Counted from the stretch's first letter, positions 35,901 to 46,747 are shown. The stretch: 64,000 nucleotides of DNA from Stenogyne calaminthoides (GCA_037126765.1 JBBCBC010000026.1:27066448-27130447); one strand, 5' to 3'. Numbers and translations are program-made. The notes: generated by a model from the letters alone, not told the origin.

Positions 35901-37241
35901 GAAAAGAATATTGAGAATTCAGAAAGTGATGTACCTCCAAACATGACTAATACTAAGTTTGAGGGACCGTGGATATGCATTTCCTAGAAAAAATCTCATA
36001 ACAGCACAATCAGGCTGTTCTTGGGTTACAATTAGGTACACTGACGTTAGAATTACAAATCCATATATAATCATGTGGAAGCATGATAAATGAATATGAT
36101 AAGCGCAGAATTTTGCAAGCTCTTGAAAGAGCTTAAAACCATTTTTCTCTCAAATAAGTTATTCTGTTTTTGCTTTAACTGATTATTAGATCATATTTCA
36201 CCTGATTATGAGATGCAGCCATAGTCCAGCTTAAAACTGCTTCAGACTGAATTTTAGAAAAATGTTGATTTTTAGCAAATACTTCGAATTCTTGAAATTT
36301 CGACCAAAAGCACTTCATTTTCAATGATCGCCCACTTTTTATTTTTCTATATAAATTAATTTAGATCACTTCTCCAAAAGCACAATCACTTGCAAGCACC
36401 CCCGAAGACTCTCACATGATAGAATAAGCAGGCAGAGGCAAATATGAAGAGAAATATAGATTGATTGGGAACTTATTTTTCATGAGAAAACAAAATGCCA
36501 CATCCCTCTATCCAATAAACTCAATTTGATGACAATTAATATAGATTAACAGTCAAATGGAGAGGAGTAGATGTAACTCAAAGCTCAAATTTCCAGTCAA
36601 TTTCTTTTCCCAAAAAACAGAAACAAGAAACAAAAACTATAGACCATCACCAAAGCATTCTTGCACATATAATCACCAACTTCAACTACACACTATGTCA
36701 CATCTAAAGTAACATGCAATCTATAGCTATAAACCACAAGCAAAAAAGCACTCCCTACTACCTGAATTGGCTGCAGAAAAATCATGTTCTTAACCATCAT
36801 AAAATCTAAGAGAAGTTCCAAAATACACCTAGATCAATGTCAATTTCCAGTAATTGTAAAATTCCATCCTGAATATTTTCAAGCACTACCCCCAAACAAA
36901 ATCAGACAATCAAAATGAAATTAAAACTCAATAAATTACTTTCTGGCACACAAAAAATGCTGAGAAATGAAATTCAACATTAGAACTTACTTTCTGGTTT
37001 GAGGAAGGCCAGCAGTGGGAGAGTAGCCATTGAATTTACCAGAACAGAGAGCTTCGACAACAGCTTCTTGAGCAGCATAATTTGTGTGAAAGCAAGAGTA
37101 AGCAGTTGGGTCACCGATGCCCAAAGAAATCACGTTTTTGCCATTTTCATTGGGTTTTGTATTCGCCGTTAACAAGCCCAGAATCCCTTTGATTGTAATG
37201 TTGGTGGGCACTTCAATTTCGTGGGTATTGTGGAACTCCAT
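32940..37241 (-). CDS. Tyrosine aminotransferase-like (class I PLP aminotransferase)
   Basis: Seven exons: 36991-37241, 35405-35744, 34963-35181, 34714-34773, 33986-34141, 33798-33891 and 32940-33052. All are GT-AG with continuous phases: 1233 nt, 410 aa plus stop, the usual length of plant TAT/nicotianamine aminotransferase-family enzymes. TAT moves the tyrosine amino group to 2-oxoglutarate, giving 4-hydroxyphenylpyruvate for tocopherol, plastoquinone and, in some plants, rosmarinic-acid synthesis. Seen: ISLGIGDPTAY, YVTAGCTQAIEIVLSVLARP, INPGNPCGNVY, IADEVYGHLAFG, the PLP Lys in LGSLSKRWLVPGWRLGW, KPEGSMVFM, and the C-terminal Arg in WIRITFAVEPSSL. No transit peptide is evident (MEFHNTHEIEVPTNITIKG), so it is probably cytosolic. 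The first intron is about 1.25 kb. The intron between exons 4 and 5 carries a MULE-type MITE. Confidence 0.95.
34329..34686. mobile_element. MULE-type MITE inside a TAT intron, 358 bp
   Basis: A perfect 9-bp TSD GAAAAATAA flanks it (34320-34328, 34687-34695). The arms share TTTTGGTCCCCCTCTTTCACT and ACTATCAAGTTTGTTCCTG as inverted repeats. The outermost bases differ more (GGGTTAATATCATTG versus complement CGGGAATCATTTTTG). It lies between TAT exons 4 and 5, well away from both splice sites. Confidence 0.85.
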
Positions 37242-38288
37242 TGTTACTTGCTACAGAATCTACGAGATCTGAATTCTGGGGTTCAGTTGCTGAATTTGAG
37301 GGATTGTTGTTTGGGGGTTTGGGATTGGGGTTTAATGGCCACAAAATTGAGAGGGAGCAGTGTAATTCGGGTTGTACATTTTTGCATGGAACGCAAAATC
37401 GGTTCTTCGTGCATTAATTTAATATTTTTTGTGGAAGCGTGGCTTTCTACGAAATCGCATATGGACCAAAATAATATGACACCATTTATTTTCGTTTCTC
37501 TTTGAGAAGCATGTGATTGACACGTGCATGTGTGATACGTTGGTACCAATGTTGTATTGACAAAGAGGACATTTCATCAACTATATATTTTTTAAACTCG
37601 TCATTTTCATACTAATAGTTTATAGTCTCAAGTAAAACTTAAAATATTCACAGCAAAAGTTAAAAAAAAATACATGGGGACAAATAATGTATAATGTATT
37701 ATTTCTATTTTTTTTTACCACAAATCAATAAATAAACTAATTACATATCTCTAGTTTGGACTTTTAGATGAGATAAAATTCTTTCAAGATGACTGAAAAA
37801 TTCAAAAATAAGAAAGAGTGTGTCTCATGTGTATTCAGGTGTACCACCGTGCACTCATAGTGCATTTTAAACCATGTAATCTGTTATATTGAAAGATACA
37901 ATTTTTTACATTGAATTGTATAACCGTACACTCGTAGTACATTTTTAGAACCATGCAACTTGTTATACTGAAATATGTAATTTATTTATACACCGAATCA
38001 TGCAGCTATTTTTAGGAGGCTCATCGAGTAGATAATTTAATATGGGATGGGGTTGCTTTCAACAAGAATCGAACACAAGACGTGGGCATGAGCCTGAAGG
38101 CTCTGATACTATGAAAAAAAATTAATCTTATCTAAAAGTCTGTATTGCTAGAAAGATGTGAAATTTATTTATTTATTTAATTTTTTTAACACTTCCTCCT
38201 ATATTCCAAGTGACTTAATTACGTACTTATTGATTCAAAGAGTGCATGGTGCTTTAACTGCCCTATCTATCCAATCTAAATCCATTTT
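37242..38288. other. TAT upstream region and intergenic
   Basis: The first ~150 bases are GC-richer 5'-UTR/promoter sequence of the TAT gene; no certain TATA box is seen. Two imperfect tandem copies of about 75 bp (CCGT(G/A)CACTC(A/G)TAGT(G/A)CATTTT ... TTGTTAT) occupy 37850-38000. No other gene is seen. Confidence 0.5.
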
Positions 38289-39001
38289 GCAACTTAGGAA
38301 AAAAACCACTACTATAAATTGCTAACTTACTAGTTAGCTATCCAACCTAAATCCATTTTTGCAGCTTAGGAAAAAAATTACTACTATTAGTATGAAAATG
38401 GGAGTAGGTTTAGGTTGACAAAGAGATTGTCTTATATACTAAAATTTACTACATTTCATCAACTAATAGTACTACTCCCTTCTCTATGTGGCTTGGTAAA
38501 TCATTGTCTTAGTCTGGTGTTGCAAAGGAACATTTTGTGGAGTTCGTGTCTTTCGAAAAAAAACAACGTAAAGAGGAAAGTTGTAGGATTGATTTGGCAA
38601 GGTACGATTTGGAAAATTTGGATGGTTCGTAATGGGTTGATTTTCAAGGATAGTTCTTATACTTTGGATGAACTTATTGATGGCATAAAATTTAGCTCAT
38701 GGAAGTGGATTCGGTCCCATTACCCTATATCCTTCATGGCTCCTTTCTGCTTGTGGGAGTGTCAATCGTTCGAGTGCTTACCTACAAAATTGTAATAGTA
38801 AAAATGCGTAGTTTGTGGATCATTTTTTTATGTTATGAGTTTTCGAGTACCCCTCGTGATTAATGAATCATTTTTATCTTTAAAAAAAAAGTACTACTAT
38901 TAATTTCTAACTTACAAGTTAGCTATCCAACCTAAATCCATTTTTGCAACTTAGGAAAAAAAATTAATAGTTATTAATTGCTAACTTACAAGTTAACTAC
39001 T
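38289..39001. repeat. ~65-bp tandem repeats interrupted by a LINE
   Basis: The unit GCTAACTTAC(T/A)AGTTAGCTATCCAACC...AATCCATTTTTGCAACTTAGG recurs at about 38265-38335, 38336-38389 and 38902-38960, with a partial copy at 38976-39003. The LINE at 38390-38891 separates units that were once adjacent. Confidence 0.7.
38390..38891 (+). mobile_element. 5'-truncated LINE (non-LTR retrotransposon) 3' end
   Basis: An 11-bp TSD TACTACTATTA flanks it (38379-38389, 38892-38902). The plus strand encodes the C-terminal end of a plant LINE ORF2 (GTIWKIWMVRNGLIFKD, then ELIDGIKFSSWKWI). After the stop comes a short 3' UTR ending in TTTTTATCTTT plus poly(A). Only about 500 bp was inserted. Confidence 0.85.
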
Positions 39002-39019
39002 CCACCTAATGAGCTATTT

Positions 39020-39429
39020 TACTGATTAAAAAAGGGAAGGGTTATATATAGCCCAATGTAAAAATAAATATTCTTTTATGTTATTAAATTTTAATTTATT
39101 ATTTTTTTAGTCAAGAGAATTATTATTTAGACTCTTATACCTCCATTTAATTAACTAAAAATTAAATAAAATAGGAAAAAAAAAAACCAGCTACATTCTT
39201 AAAAAAATATCAGCTGTTTTTTCTCCTAAAAATTAAAACTTTTTATCTCCCTCATCCGATCAACACTCTAATACTACATCATATTCAAACATTAATTCAT
39301 ACCACATTTTATTAAGTTCGTCCTACCATTAATTCACCTCGTTTCACATTTATTAAGTGTGTATCACTATTAATTTACTCCGTACCACTCATTATTGAGG
39401 TCGTACCGTCATTAATTCACCTTGTACCA
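39020..39429. mobile_element. 410-bp insertion of unknown class with 16-bp direct repeats
   Basis: ACCTAATGAGCTATTT occurs on both sides (39004-39019, 39430-39445). The length suits a retroposition-type TSD, but no poly(A) tail or pol III box was found. The right part contains a run of degenerate TACCATTAATTCACCT units (39323-39428). Confidence 0.45.
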
Positions 39430-39445
39430 ACCTAATGAGCTATTT

Positions 39446-40480
39446 CAGTAGCCATAACAAAATATTTATTCGTAGTTATGGTTGGCATGTACAAGCCTTC
39501 TTTATTTTATCCAAATTCATATATCTTTAAACCTTAATCTAAGGTTATGAATTTTGGCTTTCTAATAAGAAACATACGTAAGAGGGAGAGTACACATAAA
39601 ATAAAAAAATAATTTCCACACAATAATTTGTAAATTATACGAGAAACATAAATTAAATTAAACAAAACGGCCGTCTGAAGATTGGGAAAGTCACTTTTAA
39701 ATGGTGCCTATTAGAATTTAGATAAAGTGGTATGAGAAAATGATGTGAACCAAAAATTGAGAATGTTCACAAAAACATTTGAATCATATATTTTGATGAA
39801 AAGACATAAGAGAATGATTTTTTCGAAAATTTCACCTATTCAGGAATCTATATCTAAAATTTATAAAATCACCCTCCTCATCCCACAATCATCACTCAAC
39901 AATTTACAAAATCATAACTCAGTCATTACTCGGTAATTGATTCTTCAGTCTTATCAGTTGAGGTCGAAATTTACGTTGATGATTTTATAATTTACTCACT
40001 TGTACCGTAACAAAAAATATAAAGGCTCCATTTGGATATATGAATTTGAAATCCATGGATTTTACACACAAATCATCACTCTCCAATGAATTTACAAATA
40101 CTTAAATTTGAGAATTTAATTTAAAATAGAAGGATTTCAAATATTCATCAAAATCTAGTCATTTGAAATCCCTTCATTTTTAACATTCTCTCCTTCTCTC
40201 CCTTTACTCTCTTCTAGGGACGGAGTCAGGACTTAAAATTAGGGGGGCCAACAATCAAAAATAAAATTTATCGATAAAAATATTATCGTGTTTAATAAGT
40301 ATTTATAAATTCATTGAAAAGTAGTTATTTTTGTTCGAAATAATTTCCAAAAAATAGAAAGAATAAAAAGGTATTTGTGGTAAAAGTTATTACTAGATGG
40401 CTACGCAATGGCATGGAGATGGTGTGATGAAAGAATAATGAAATTTCTCGTATATTTGGGTATATTTGGGTTTGATTAAT
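39446..40480. other. Intergenic, with a repeat at 40024-40205
   Basis: No gene is seen. The 40024-40205 segment (GGCTCCATTTGGAT, ATGAATTTGAAATCCATGGATTT) matches the left half of the TIR element at 52076-52364, so it is a partial copy. Confidence 0.5.
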
Positions 40481-41011
40481 CAGTGATGTAAAAGTCTCGA
40501 CTAGTCCCCGCCTAGGAGGCGTCTAGGCGCTAGGTAGTCGTCGACCGACCCGATTTTGCCTAGGCGCCGCCTAGGGGACTGAGTCGGGAGGTAGACGGCT
40601 AAGTTGGGAGCTAGATGTCCAACACTAAGGTATTATTTGATAATGAGAGACTTTGTTCTTAGAATAAATTGATGATAAGACATAAATTGATAATTTTCAC
40701 TACACTAAAATTTCAAAACACACATTTGTTAAGTTTTTTTATGTTAAATTAATTTTCTTGTACTCTATAATGGATAATATATATAAGAAAAAATGTTTCA
40801 ATTGTTATCTAGATTTAGGCAGTTGTATAATGAATTTGTTAATTAATTTTGAAGTGTAATTTTGTTATAATATATCGATAAATAGTAAATAAAACTCATT
40901 TAGATGAAAAAAAATAAAAGAAAATCGAACCGACTAGTCCCCAACTAGACGGCCTAGGCGCTAGGCGGTCCATATCCGCCCGACTACCGATTTTCGACTT
41001 CTGCACCCTTG
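40481..41011. mobile_element. Non-autonomous hAT element, 531 bp
   Basis: A perfect 8-bp TSD TGATTAAT flanks it (40473-40480, 41012-41019). The short TIRs are CAGTGATGTAAAAGTC and, in complement, CAAGGGTGCAGAAGTC. Both subterminal regions are GC-rich with repeated GCCTAGGCG/CTAGGCGC motifs typical of hAT transposase binding regions; the middle is AT-rich. Confidence 0.85.
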
Positions 41012-41146
41012 TGATTAATAGAAAAATGCACATCAGTCCTTTGAAGTATTAATATTTCAGGTTAATGTCTTGTTTGTTCAATTTTGAAAAGTTAAAAAGA
41101 TTTATTTGAAAAAAAAAAAAAAATAGAACTTGAGGTAATAGTAAAA

Positions 41147-42255
41147 GATAAAAACTTGTATGCAATATTGCATAAAGTGTTATGTGCAATTTTTTTTTTT
41201 TTTTAATTCTCACGGTCAGTAGAGCGAGAGTTAGGGCAAATTATTGGTGGGCCAATGGGTCTCTTCATCTTCTTCCATCGTTGTCTTAGGCCGCTCACGG
41301 TCAGCCCGTTCATATGCCCAGGATCGCCAGATCGCATCCCGCGATAGCCTGTCTGCGCCACCCGCTTGCATCCAGTGCCTCCGTCTGGCACCGCCCCCCT
41401 GCATCCAGCACTTCACTGGTCCCTGTGCTCCAATATGCAAGCAATATGGCTGATAATTACAACAATTAGGTCACAGCTCCTCAAGCAGGAATAAATTGTG
41501 TGATGAAATTCAAATTCTTCTGCACTCTTTTCACGCTGTTCTGTAAATTTGTAATTTTGAACTAAAGATTTTTTTCGCGTCTGTACTGGTTTTTGTTCAG
41601 GTAGTAACACTCTTTTGCTCATATGGTAACACTCTTTTTGTTCATGTAGTAACACATCAAGTTGTTATTTAAATATGTAATTTTGGACTTGGGATTTTTT
41701 TTCGCGACTTGTACTGGTTTTGTTTATGTGGTAACACGTTTTTCTTCATATGGTAACACTTTTTGTTCATGTAGTAAAACATGTTTTTTTAGTAATTTGT
41801 AACATTGTTCATATATCGTCGTAATACTATGTGAATATTCATGTGTTACCTTGTGACCCATGTTACTTTATGAATATTTATGTGTTACGATATGTTTAAT
41901 TACGTGTTACGTAAAATATGAAGTTTTTCAATATAATAATGTAGTAACACTAATACATAGATGTAGTAACACACAAAAATTTGATAAAAAAATAAATAAA
42001 AAAATCATGTGTTCAGTAGGAATCAAACCTACGACCAAATTCATTAACAACAGACCTAGACCACTAGGCTATAACACATATTTAATAAAGATATTCTTCT
42101 ATAAATACATATCTTTCTGCGCCAACCTAAAAACCCTTTTGCCTTACGCCCTACCCGACCCAACCCAACCCGAAGTGAATTTTGGACTATTTTTGTCTTA
42201 TTTATGTTGTATTGCACATAACATTTGTGTGCAATATTTCACACAAGACCTTCTC
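41147..42255. mobile_element. MULE-type element carrying a tRNA-like segment, 1109 bp
   Basis: A perfect 9-bp TSD ATAGTAAAA flanks it (41138-41146, 42256-42264). The TIRs GATAAAAACTTGTATGCAATATTG and complement GAGAAGGTCTTGTGTGAAATATTG continue into GTTATGTGCAAT. Inside are a GC-rich patch (41212-41440), about ten dispersed (T/G)GTAACAC motifs (41600-41970) and a tRNA-like sequence. Confidence 0.78.
42009..42077 (-). ncRNA. tRNA-like (pol III box A/box B) segment
   Basis: On the minus strand a 69-nt segment has box A (TAGCCTAGTGG, 42061-42071) and box B (GGTTTGATTCC, 42019-42029). It has a D-arm (CCTAG TGGT CTAGG), a perfect 5-bp T-stem (GTAGG/CCTAC) around a 7-nt loop, and a partial acceptor stem (GTGTT/AACAC). 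The anticodon arm pairs poorly and two acceptor positions mismatch, so a working tRNA is unlikely. It is best read as a tRNA-derived (SINE head or captured) relic. Confidence 0.55.
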
Positions 42256-42410
42256 ATAGTAAAAAGGTATACACATCCGTAACTCCGTTTATCAATGGAG
42301 TATAAACATGAATTTGTTATACAATTATTGAAAGATTAAGTTTTCTGTAAAATTTAATTATAGTATAAAATTTATATCATTATATTTATAAATTAACATC
42401 ATAGTATTTA

Positions 42411-42896
42411 GGAAAAATGTCAATTCAGAGTCTGAAAGATGGTAAAACTATCAATTTAAGGTTTTAAAGATTTTTCTTATCGATTCAAGGCCTAGAAGAT
42501 AGAAAACTATCGATTCAGGGCCTAAAAGATAAAAACTATCAATTTGAGGCTCACACATTTTAAGGTCATGTTTGACATTTATATTTCATATCCTTATTTC
42601 ATGTTCTTATTTTTTTTTAGGGGTTACAATTCAAGGTTTAACGGTTAAGGGGGTTTAGGGTTCATGGTTCAAGGTTTAGGGTTCATCGTTTAGGGTTTAG
42701 GGTTTAGTGTTCAGGGTTTAGGATTTTAGTGCCAAACATGACCTTAAAATTTATAAGCCTCAAATTGATAGTTTCTATGTTTCAGGCCTTTGATTGATAG
42801 TTTTCTATCTTTCAGGCCTTGAATCGATAGAAAAAATCTTTCAGGCCTTAAATTGATAGATTTACCATATTTTAGGCCCTGAATTGATAAAACTCC
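42411..42896. mobile_element. MULE-type foldback with telomere-like core, 486 bp
   Basis: A perfect 9-bp TSD TAGTATTTA flanks it (42402-42410, 42897-42905). The arms of about 165 bp are inverted repeats (left GGAAAAATGTCAATTCAG, right complement GGAGTTTTATCAATTCAG). Each carries several copies of ATCGATTCAAGGCCT(A/G)(A/G)AAGAT-type units. The loop (42648-42725) is rich in TTTAGGG and TTCAGGG/TTCATGG variants of the plant telomere repeat. Confidence 0.85.
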
Positions 42897-42905
42897 TAGT
42901 ATTTA

Positions 42906-43331
42906 TTAACTAATATTATATATTTATAAATTAATATTATATTATTAAATATTACTGGTGTTAATTTATAAAAATATTAATATTAAATTATAAATTATGT
43001 AATAATATAAATTCATACCGTATAAAAGTTTTATTAGGAAGCTTGTGCTATTTAAAATGATTGAAAATCGAGGATACATACTTTAGTTTTATTACCGAGT
43101 TTCCTTTTCTTTAGCTTACGGGCCATTGGCTAATTTTACTTTTATACGAGATCACGTGAATTCTACTCGATTTATTAGTGATATATGCAATAGGATCAAA
43201 ATAAGTACTCTCTTCATATTATTTGTTTTTTTTTTTAATTACGATAACTTGTATATTTCTACATTTGATCAATGTTGATAAAATAAATCGAACACATATA
43301 ATAAATTACAATTATATATCATCGTATAATA
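42906..43331. other. Intergenic, AT-rich
   Basis: No gene or defined repeat is seen. Confidence 0.5.
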
Positions 43332-43594
43332 CTCCTTCCGTCCCGTTCTTTATGGTAAGTAGCCCATATTTTTGTCACAATCTTTATGGTAAAGTTACTT
43401 ACAAACTTTATCATTTTATCACTTTATCACATAAAATATTAATAAACAACACTTTTTACCCCAAATTATTCATCACTTTATCATATAAAATACTAATAAA
43501 CAACTCTTCTTACCCTACCACTTTATCACTTTATCACTATTCCACTAAATCTTTATAAACAGTGAGAATCTCATAAAAATTGGGACGGAGGGAG
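43332..43594. mobile_element. Stowaway MITE
   Basis: It begins CTCCTTCCGTCCCGTTCTTTA and ends ATTGGGACGGAGGGAG. TA lies on the left and a degenerate CA on the right. The interior shares ATCACTTTATCACATAAAAT and TAATAAACAA units with the other Stowaway copies. Confidence 0.85.
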
Positions 43595-43666
43595 CAACAT
43601 TTTTATTTTATTGATGCTGCATTGCATGTCGTTCATATGTACATATTAGTGAAGCCCCGATCGCAT

Positions 43667-43836
43667 TTTTTTTTTAGGTAAATATAAAATATATATAAAT
43701 GAATACAATGGGTGCTCAGCAGCCCATAATATACATGAGGAGTTTGAGGCACACGAGCATCTCACAACTTAAACAGAAATTCACTCTATAGAGTTACACT
43801 CCCAGTTATAAAACGAATAAACAAAAGAAATTGAAT
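43667..43836 (-). mobile_element. 5'-truncated LINE tail, about 170 bp
   Basis: A poly(T) at its left edge is the complement of a poly(A) tail preceded by ATTTACCT. Imperfect direct repeats AGTGAAGCCCCGATCGCAT (43648-43666) and AGTGAGAACCCCGATGGCAT (43837-43856) flank it as an aged TSD. Confidence 0.6.
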
Positions 43837-43856
43837 AGTGAGAACCCCGATGGCAT

Positions 43857-44496
43857 ACTTAACAAATAGGTCAATCAATCTTTTCATGAACAAAAGTCAA
43901 TGTACGACTTAAAATCAACATTTCTTTATTTTCTCTCATTTTTCTTGGGTAATTAAACAGTGATCAAAATCTCCATTTGAAATTCTATAAACAGTCTTTT
44001 TTTTTTTTTTTTTCTGTTTTGAAACAATTATGTAAAAACAGTCTAGTATAAAAATTTGCATACATGAAAATTTTTTTATTTACAAACAATTTCTGTATAT
44101 GGTGAAGGTAAGACAAAGTCGAGTGATTCATGGTTCACTAGGCCCGAGTGATTCATGGTTCACCCCACCCAAATAGATCATGATATAGGACGATTTTATA
44201 GTTTTTCATACATGAAAATTTTCACACTAGACATACTTTTCTATAAATGGTCTTAAGACCTGGTTTGCACATTATGTTAAAAGTTACATACTACTTCACT
44301 CTTAATTATTTGAATACTTTGATGGATTGGATTTTCTTTGCAAATCTCTGTTTATATTTAGATTTTTTTTATTTATTAAAACACATAAGCAATAACAACG
44401 TTGATGGCAAAATATAAAGAAAGGTGTTTTCTTTCCCTTGAAAACATTTAAAATTTCAAATCACGAGAACACAAGAGTCGGACGTTTTAATTAGTT
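43857..44496. other. Intergenic, AT-rich
   Basis: No gene is seen; a T run lies at 43998-44013, and a GTGATTCATGGTTCACTAGG phrase is repeated in tandem near 44120-44165. Confidence 0.45.
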
Positions 44497-44778
44497 GATA
44501 AAGTATAATGTGAACAAATTTCATGGTAAAACTGGTTAAGGGGTGTGATTTATAGTACTAAAAAATGTGACTTTTTACTGTAAAGGGTGTGACGTTTTAC
44601 TATAAAAAGTATTACTCATAAAAGTGAAGGGTGTGACTTATATTATAGCAAAGAGTGTCGTAATGATAACTGAAGGGTGTGATTTATATTACTAAATGGT
44701 GTGACTTATATTACTAAAGAGTATGTCGTTAAAAAAAAAATAGTTTTACGGTAAATAAGTTTCACAGCATATCAACTC
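44497..44778 (+). mobile_element. MULE-type MITE, GTGTGACTTATATTA family (member 2)
   Basis: Starts GATAAAGTATAATGTGAAC and ends TTCACAGCATATCAACTC. Flanks TAATTAGTT (44488-44496) and TAATTAGAT (44779-44787) match at eight of nine bases. Interior GTGTGACTTATATTACTAAA units are as in member 1. Confidence 0.82.
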
Positions 44779-45025
44779 TAATTAGATTTATTCGGGATTG
44801 TAATTATATATGTTTTGTTCGACCACTATTTATTTTCGATTTTGTACTAAAATAAAATATTTTATTAGTTGAATTGACATAAGGACGTAGTCATCTTATT
44901 TTATTAATTAAGGAGATAATAATTTTGACTTTAAAAAGTGAAAGTGTATAGTTGTATACAATAATAATAATAGAGGAGTTAAAATTGCACTTAGAGTCAA
45001 TAATTGTGGGTTTATTTATCTAATA

Positions 45026-45334
45026 CTCCCTCCGTCCCAATCTTTAAGGTTTTCTTTTCATTTTTTTTGTCTTAATCTTTAAGGTTTGTTTCCTAAAATG
45101 AGAATACATTTTATCACTTTATCACATCACTTTATCACTTTATCACATAAAATACTAATAAACAATACTTTCTACCCCCAACTACCCATCAATTTATCAC
45201 ATAAAATACTAATAAACAACTCTTTCTACCCCTAACATTTTATCACTTTATCACTATTCCTCATAAATCCTTATGAAGCAAATGAAAAACCCATAAAATG
45301 AAATAAAAAACCCTAAAGAACGGGACGGATGGAG
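45026..45334. mobile_element. Stowaway MITE, nearly canonical termini
   Basis: Left CTCCCTCCGTCCCAATCTTTA, right ends AACGGGACGGATGGAG; TA flanks both ends (45024-45025, 45335-45336). The interior matches the 43332-43594 copy in its ATCACTTTATCACATAAAA repeats. Confidence 0.9.
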
Positions 45335-45336
45335 TA

Positions 45337-46467
45337 TATAACTACATAGCTCATTATCGATTTGTATACTGATCAATAATTGAGGACCTAGTATATTTGA
45401 AATTTACATGGTTAAAAAGTAAAATGAGTATGTATTAAAAAATTAAAATGATTTATCCTATTAACTTTTTGTTTTAATAATGTATAAAAACATAAAAAGA
45501 TTCACCCTGGATCGATAAAGCTGGTTAATTTATTTCTGGTTCTTGATATGTGAGCTCAGTACAAGGGTAAAAGGGAAATCGTGTCAACAGAGCGTATGTA
45601 AAATGGTAAATATAATGGCCTTATTTTTTCACCCAGCCTTCTAGATTCACTCTGTCCCATTTAGCTTCAAGATTCTCTTATCCAAATTCCTAGTTTATTA
45701 ATTAATTAAGATGAAAAGAATATGAATTAGTGAATGAATGTGTAAATGATAAGCGTACAATTTATTTTCGATATATTGCTATGTATTTGGAATTATTAAG
45801 TATTTAATACAAAAGAGGTAAATTTCATACTCATATTTGTGTATTTTATTTTGTATAAAGGTTTTTAAACCAGTGTATAAATACATAAGTTACCTTTTTA
45901 TTTTTAAGTGACAATTTTTCTATTAATATGTAATGCTTTTTTGTCTCACACAATTTTTTACCACATGATTTACATTGTCTTTAATTTGAGAGTGAAGATC
46001 TAATTCTATTGATTACAAATTAAATCTGAAGAGGATTTCCTACACGGGGTGGAATGTCTGTCATCTAATGAGAAACAATTTATTATTTTTAATTAAAAAA
46101 TAATGATAAAATTTTATATGCATTAGTTTATCTTATTATATAGTTCATTTCTGAAATATACGTTCATCTTATTTTTATAGAACAAATTGAACGTTTAAAA
46201 AATATATTTAAATTGCACAGTACATTTAATGCATAAAAAATCTATTAAAAAAATAATACTTTCATAATAAAACATGATACTTTTTTAAAAATTCCTAACA
46301 AGGTGAAAAAAAAAACTAAATATTGTATGCACACGGTGCACTATGCAGCTTATAGTCTATTTTATATTCATACAATTTATCACACTTAAAAATGTAACTA
46401 ATTTACCTTAAATCATGCAATTTATTTCTCATATTAATAGTTGCATTGTTCAATATGAATAAATTAG
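45337..46467. other. Intergenic, AT-rich
   Basis: No gene or well-bounded repeat is seen. Confidence 0.45.
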
Positions 46468-46747
46468 GACAAAGTATAGTGTGAATAAGTTTTACGGTGA
46501 AACTGGTTAAGGGGTGTGACTTATATAACTAAAGAGTGTAACTTTTTACTGTAAAGTGTGTGACTTTTTACTATAAAGAGTATTACTCATAAAAGTAAAG
46601 GGTGTGACTTATATTATAGCAAAGAATGTCGTAGTGATAACTGAAGTGTGTGACTTATATTATTAAAGGGTGTGACTTATATTACTAAAGTGTATGAAAA
46701 AAAAAAAAATCAGTTTCACGGTGAACAAGTTTTACAGCAACCAACTC
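46468..46747 (+). mobile_element. MULE-type MITE, GTGTGACTTATATTA family (member 3)
   Basis: Starts GACAAAGTATAGTGTGAA and ends CAGCAACCAACTC, with flanks ATAAATTAG (46459-46467) and ATAAATTAT (46748-46756) matching at eight of nine bases. It lies about 390 bp upstream of the NAC start codon, so within its likely promoter. Confidence 0.82.

Noticed and set aside
35935..36035. An extra TAT exon suggested by a block with AG...GT borders (35939-35998)
   Set aside because: Joining it to exon 1 creates an immediate in-frame stop, while exon 1 joins 35744 directly in phase and gives the expected family sequence.
41203..41453. Frames in the GC-rich patch on both strands
   Set aside because: Both lie inside a MULE-type element, overlap each other and match no family; composition alone keeps them open.
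42009..42077. Functional tRNA gene
   Set aside because: Acceptor-stem mismatches and a poorly paired anticodon arm make it a relic rather than a working tRNA.
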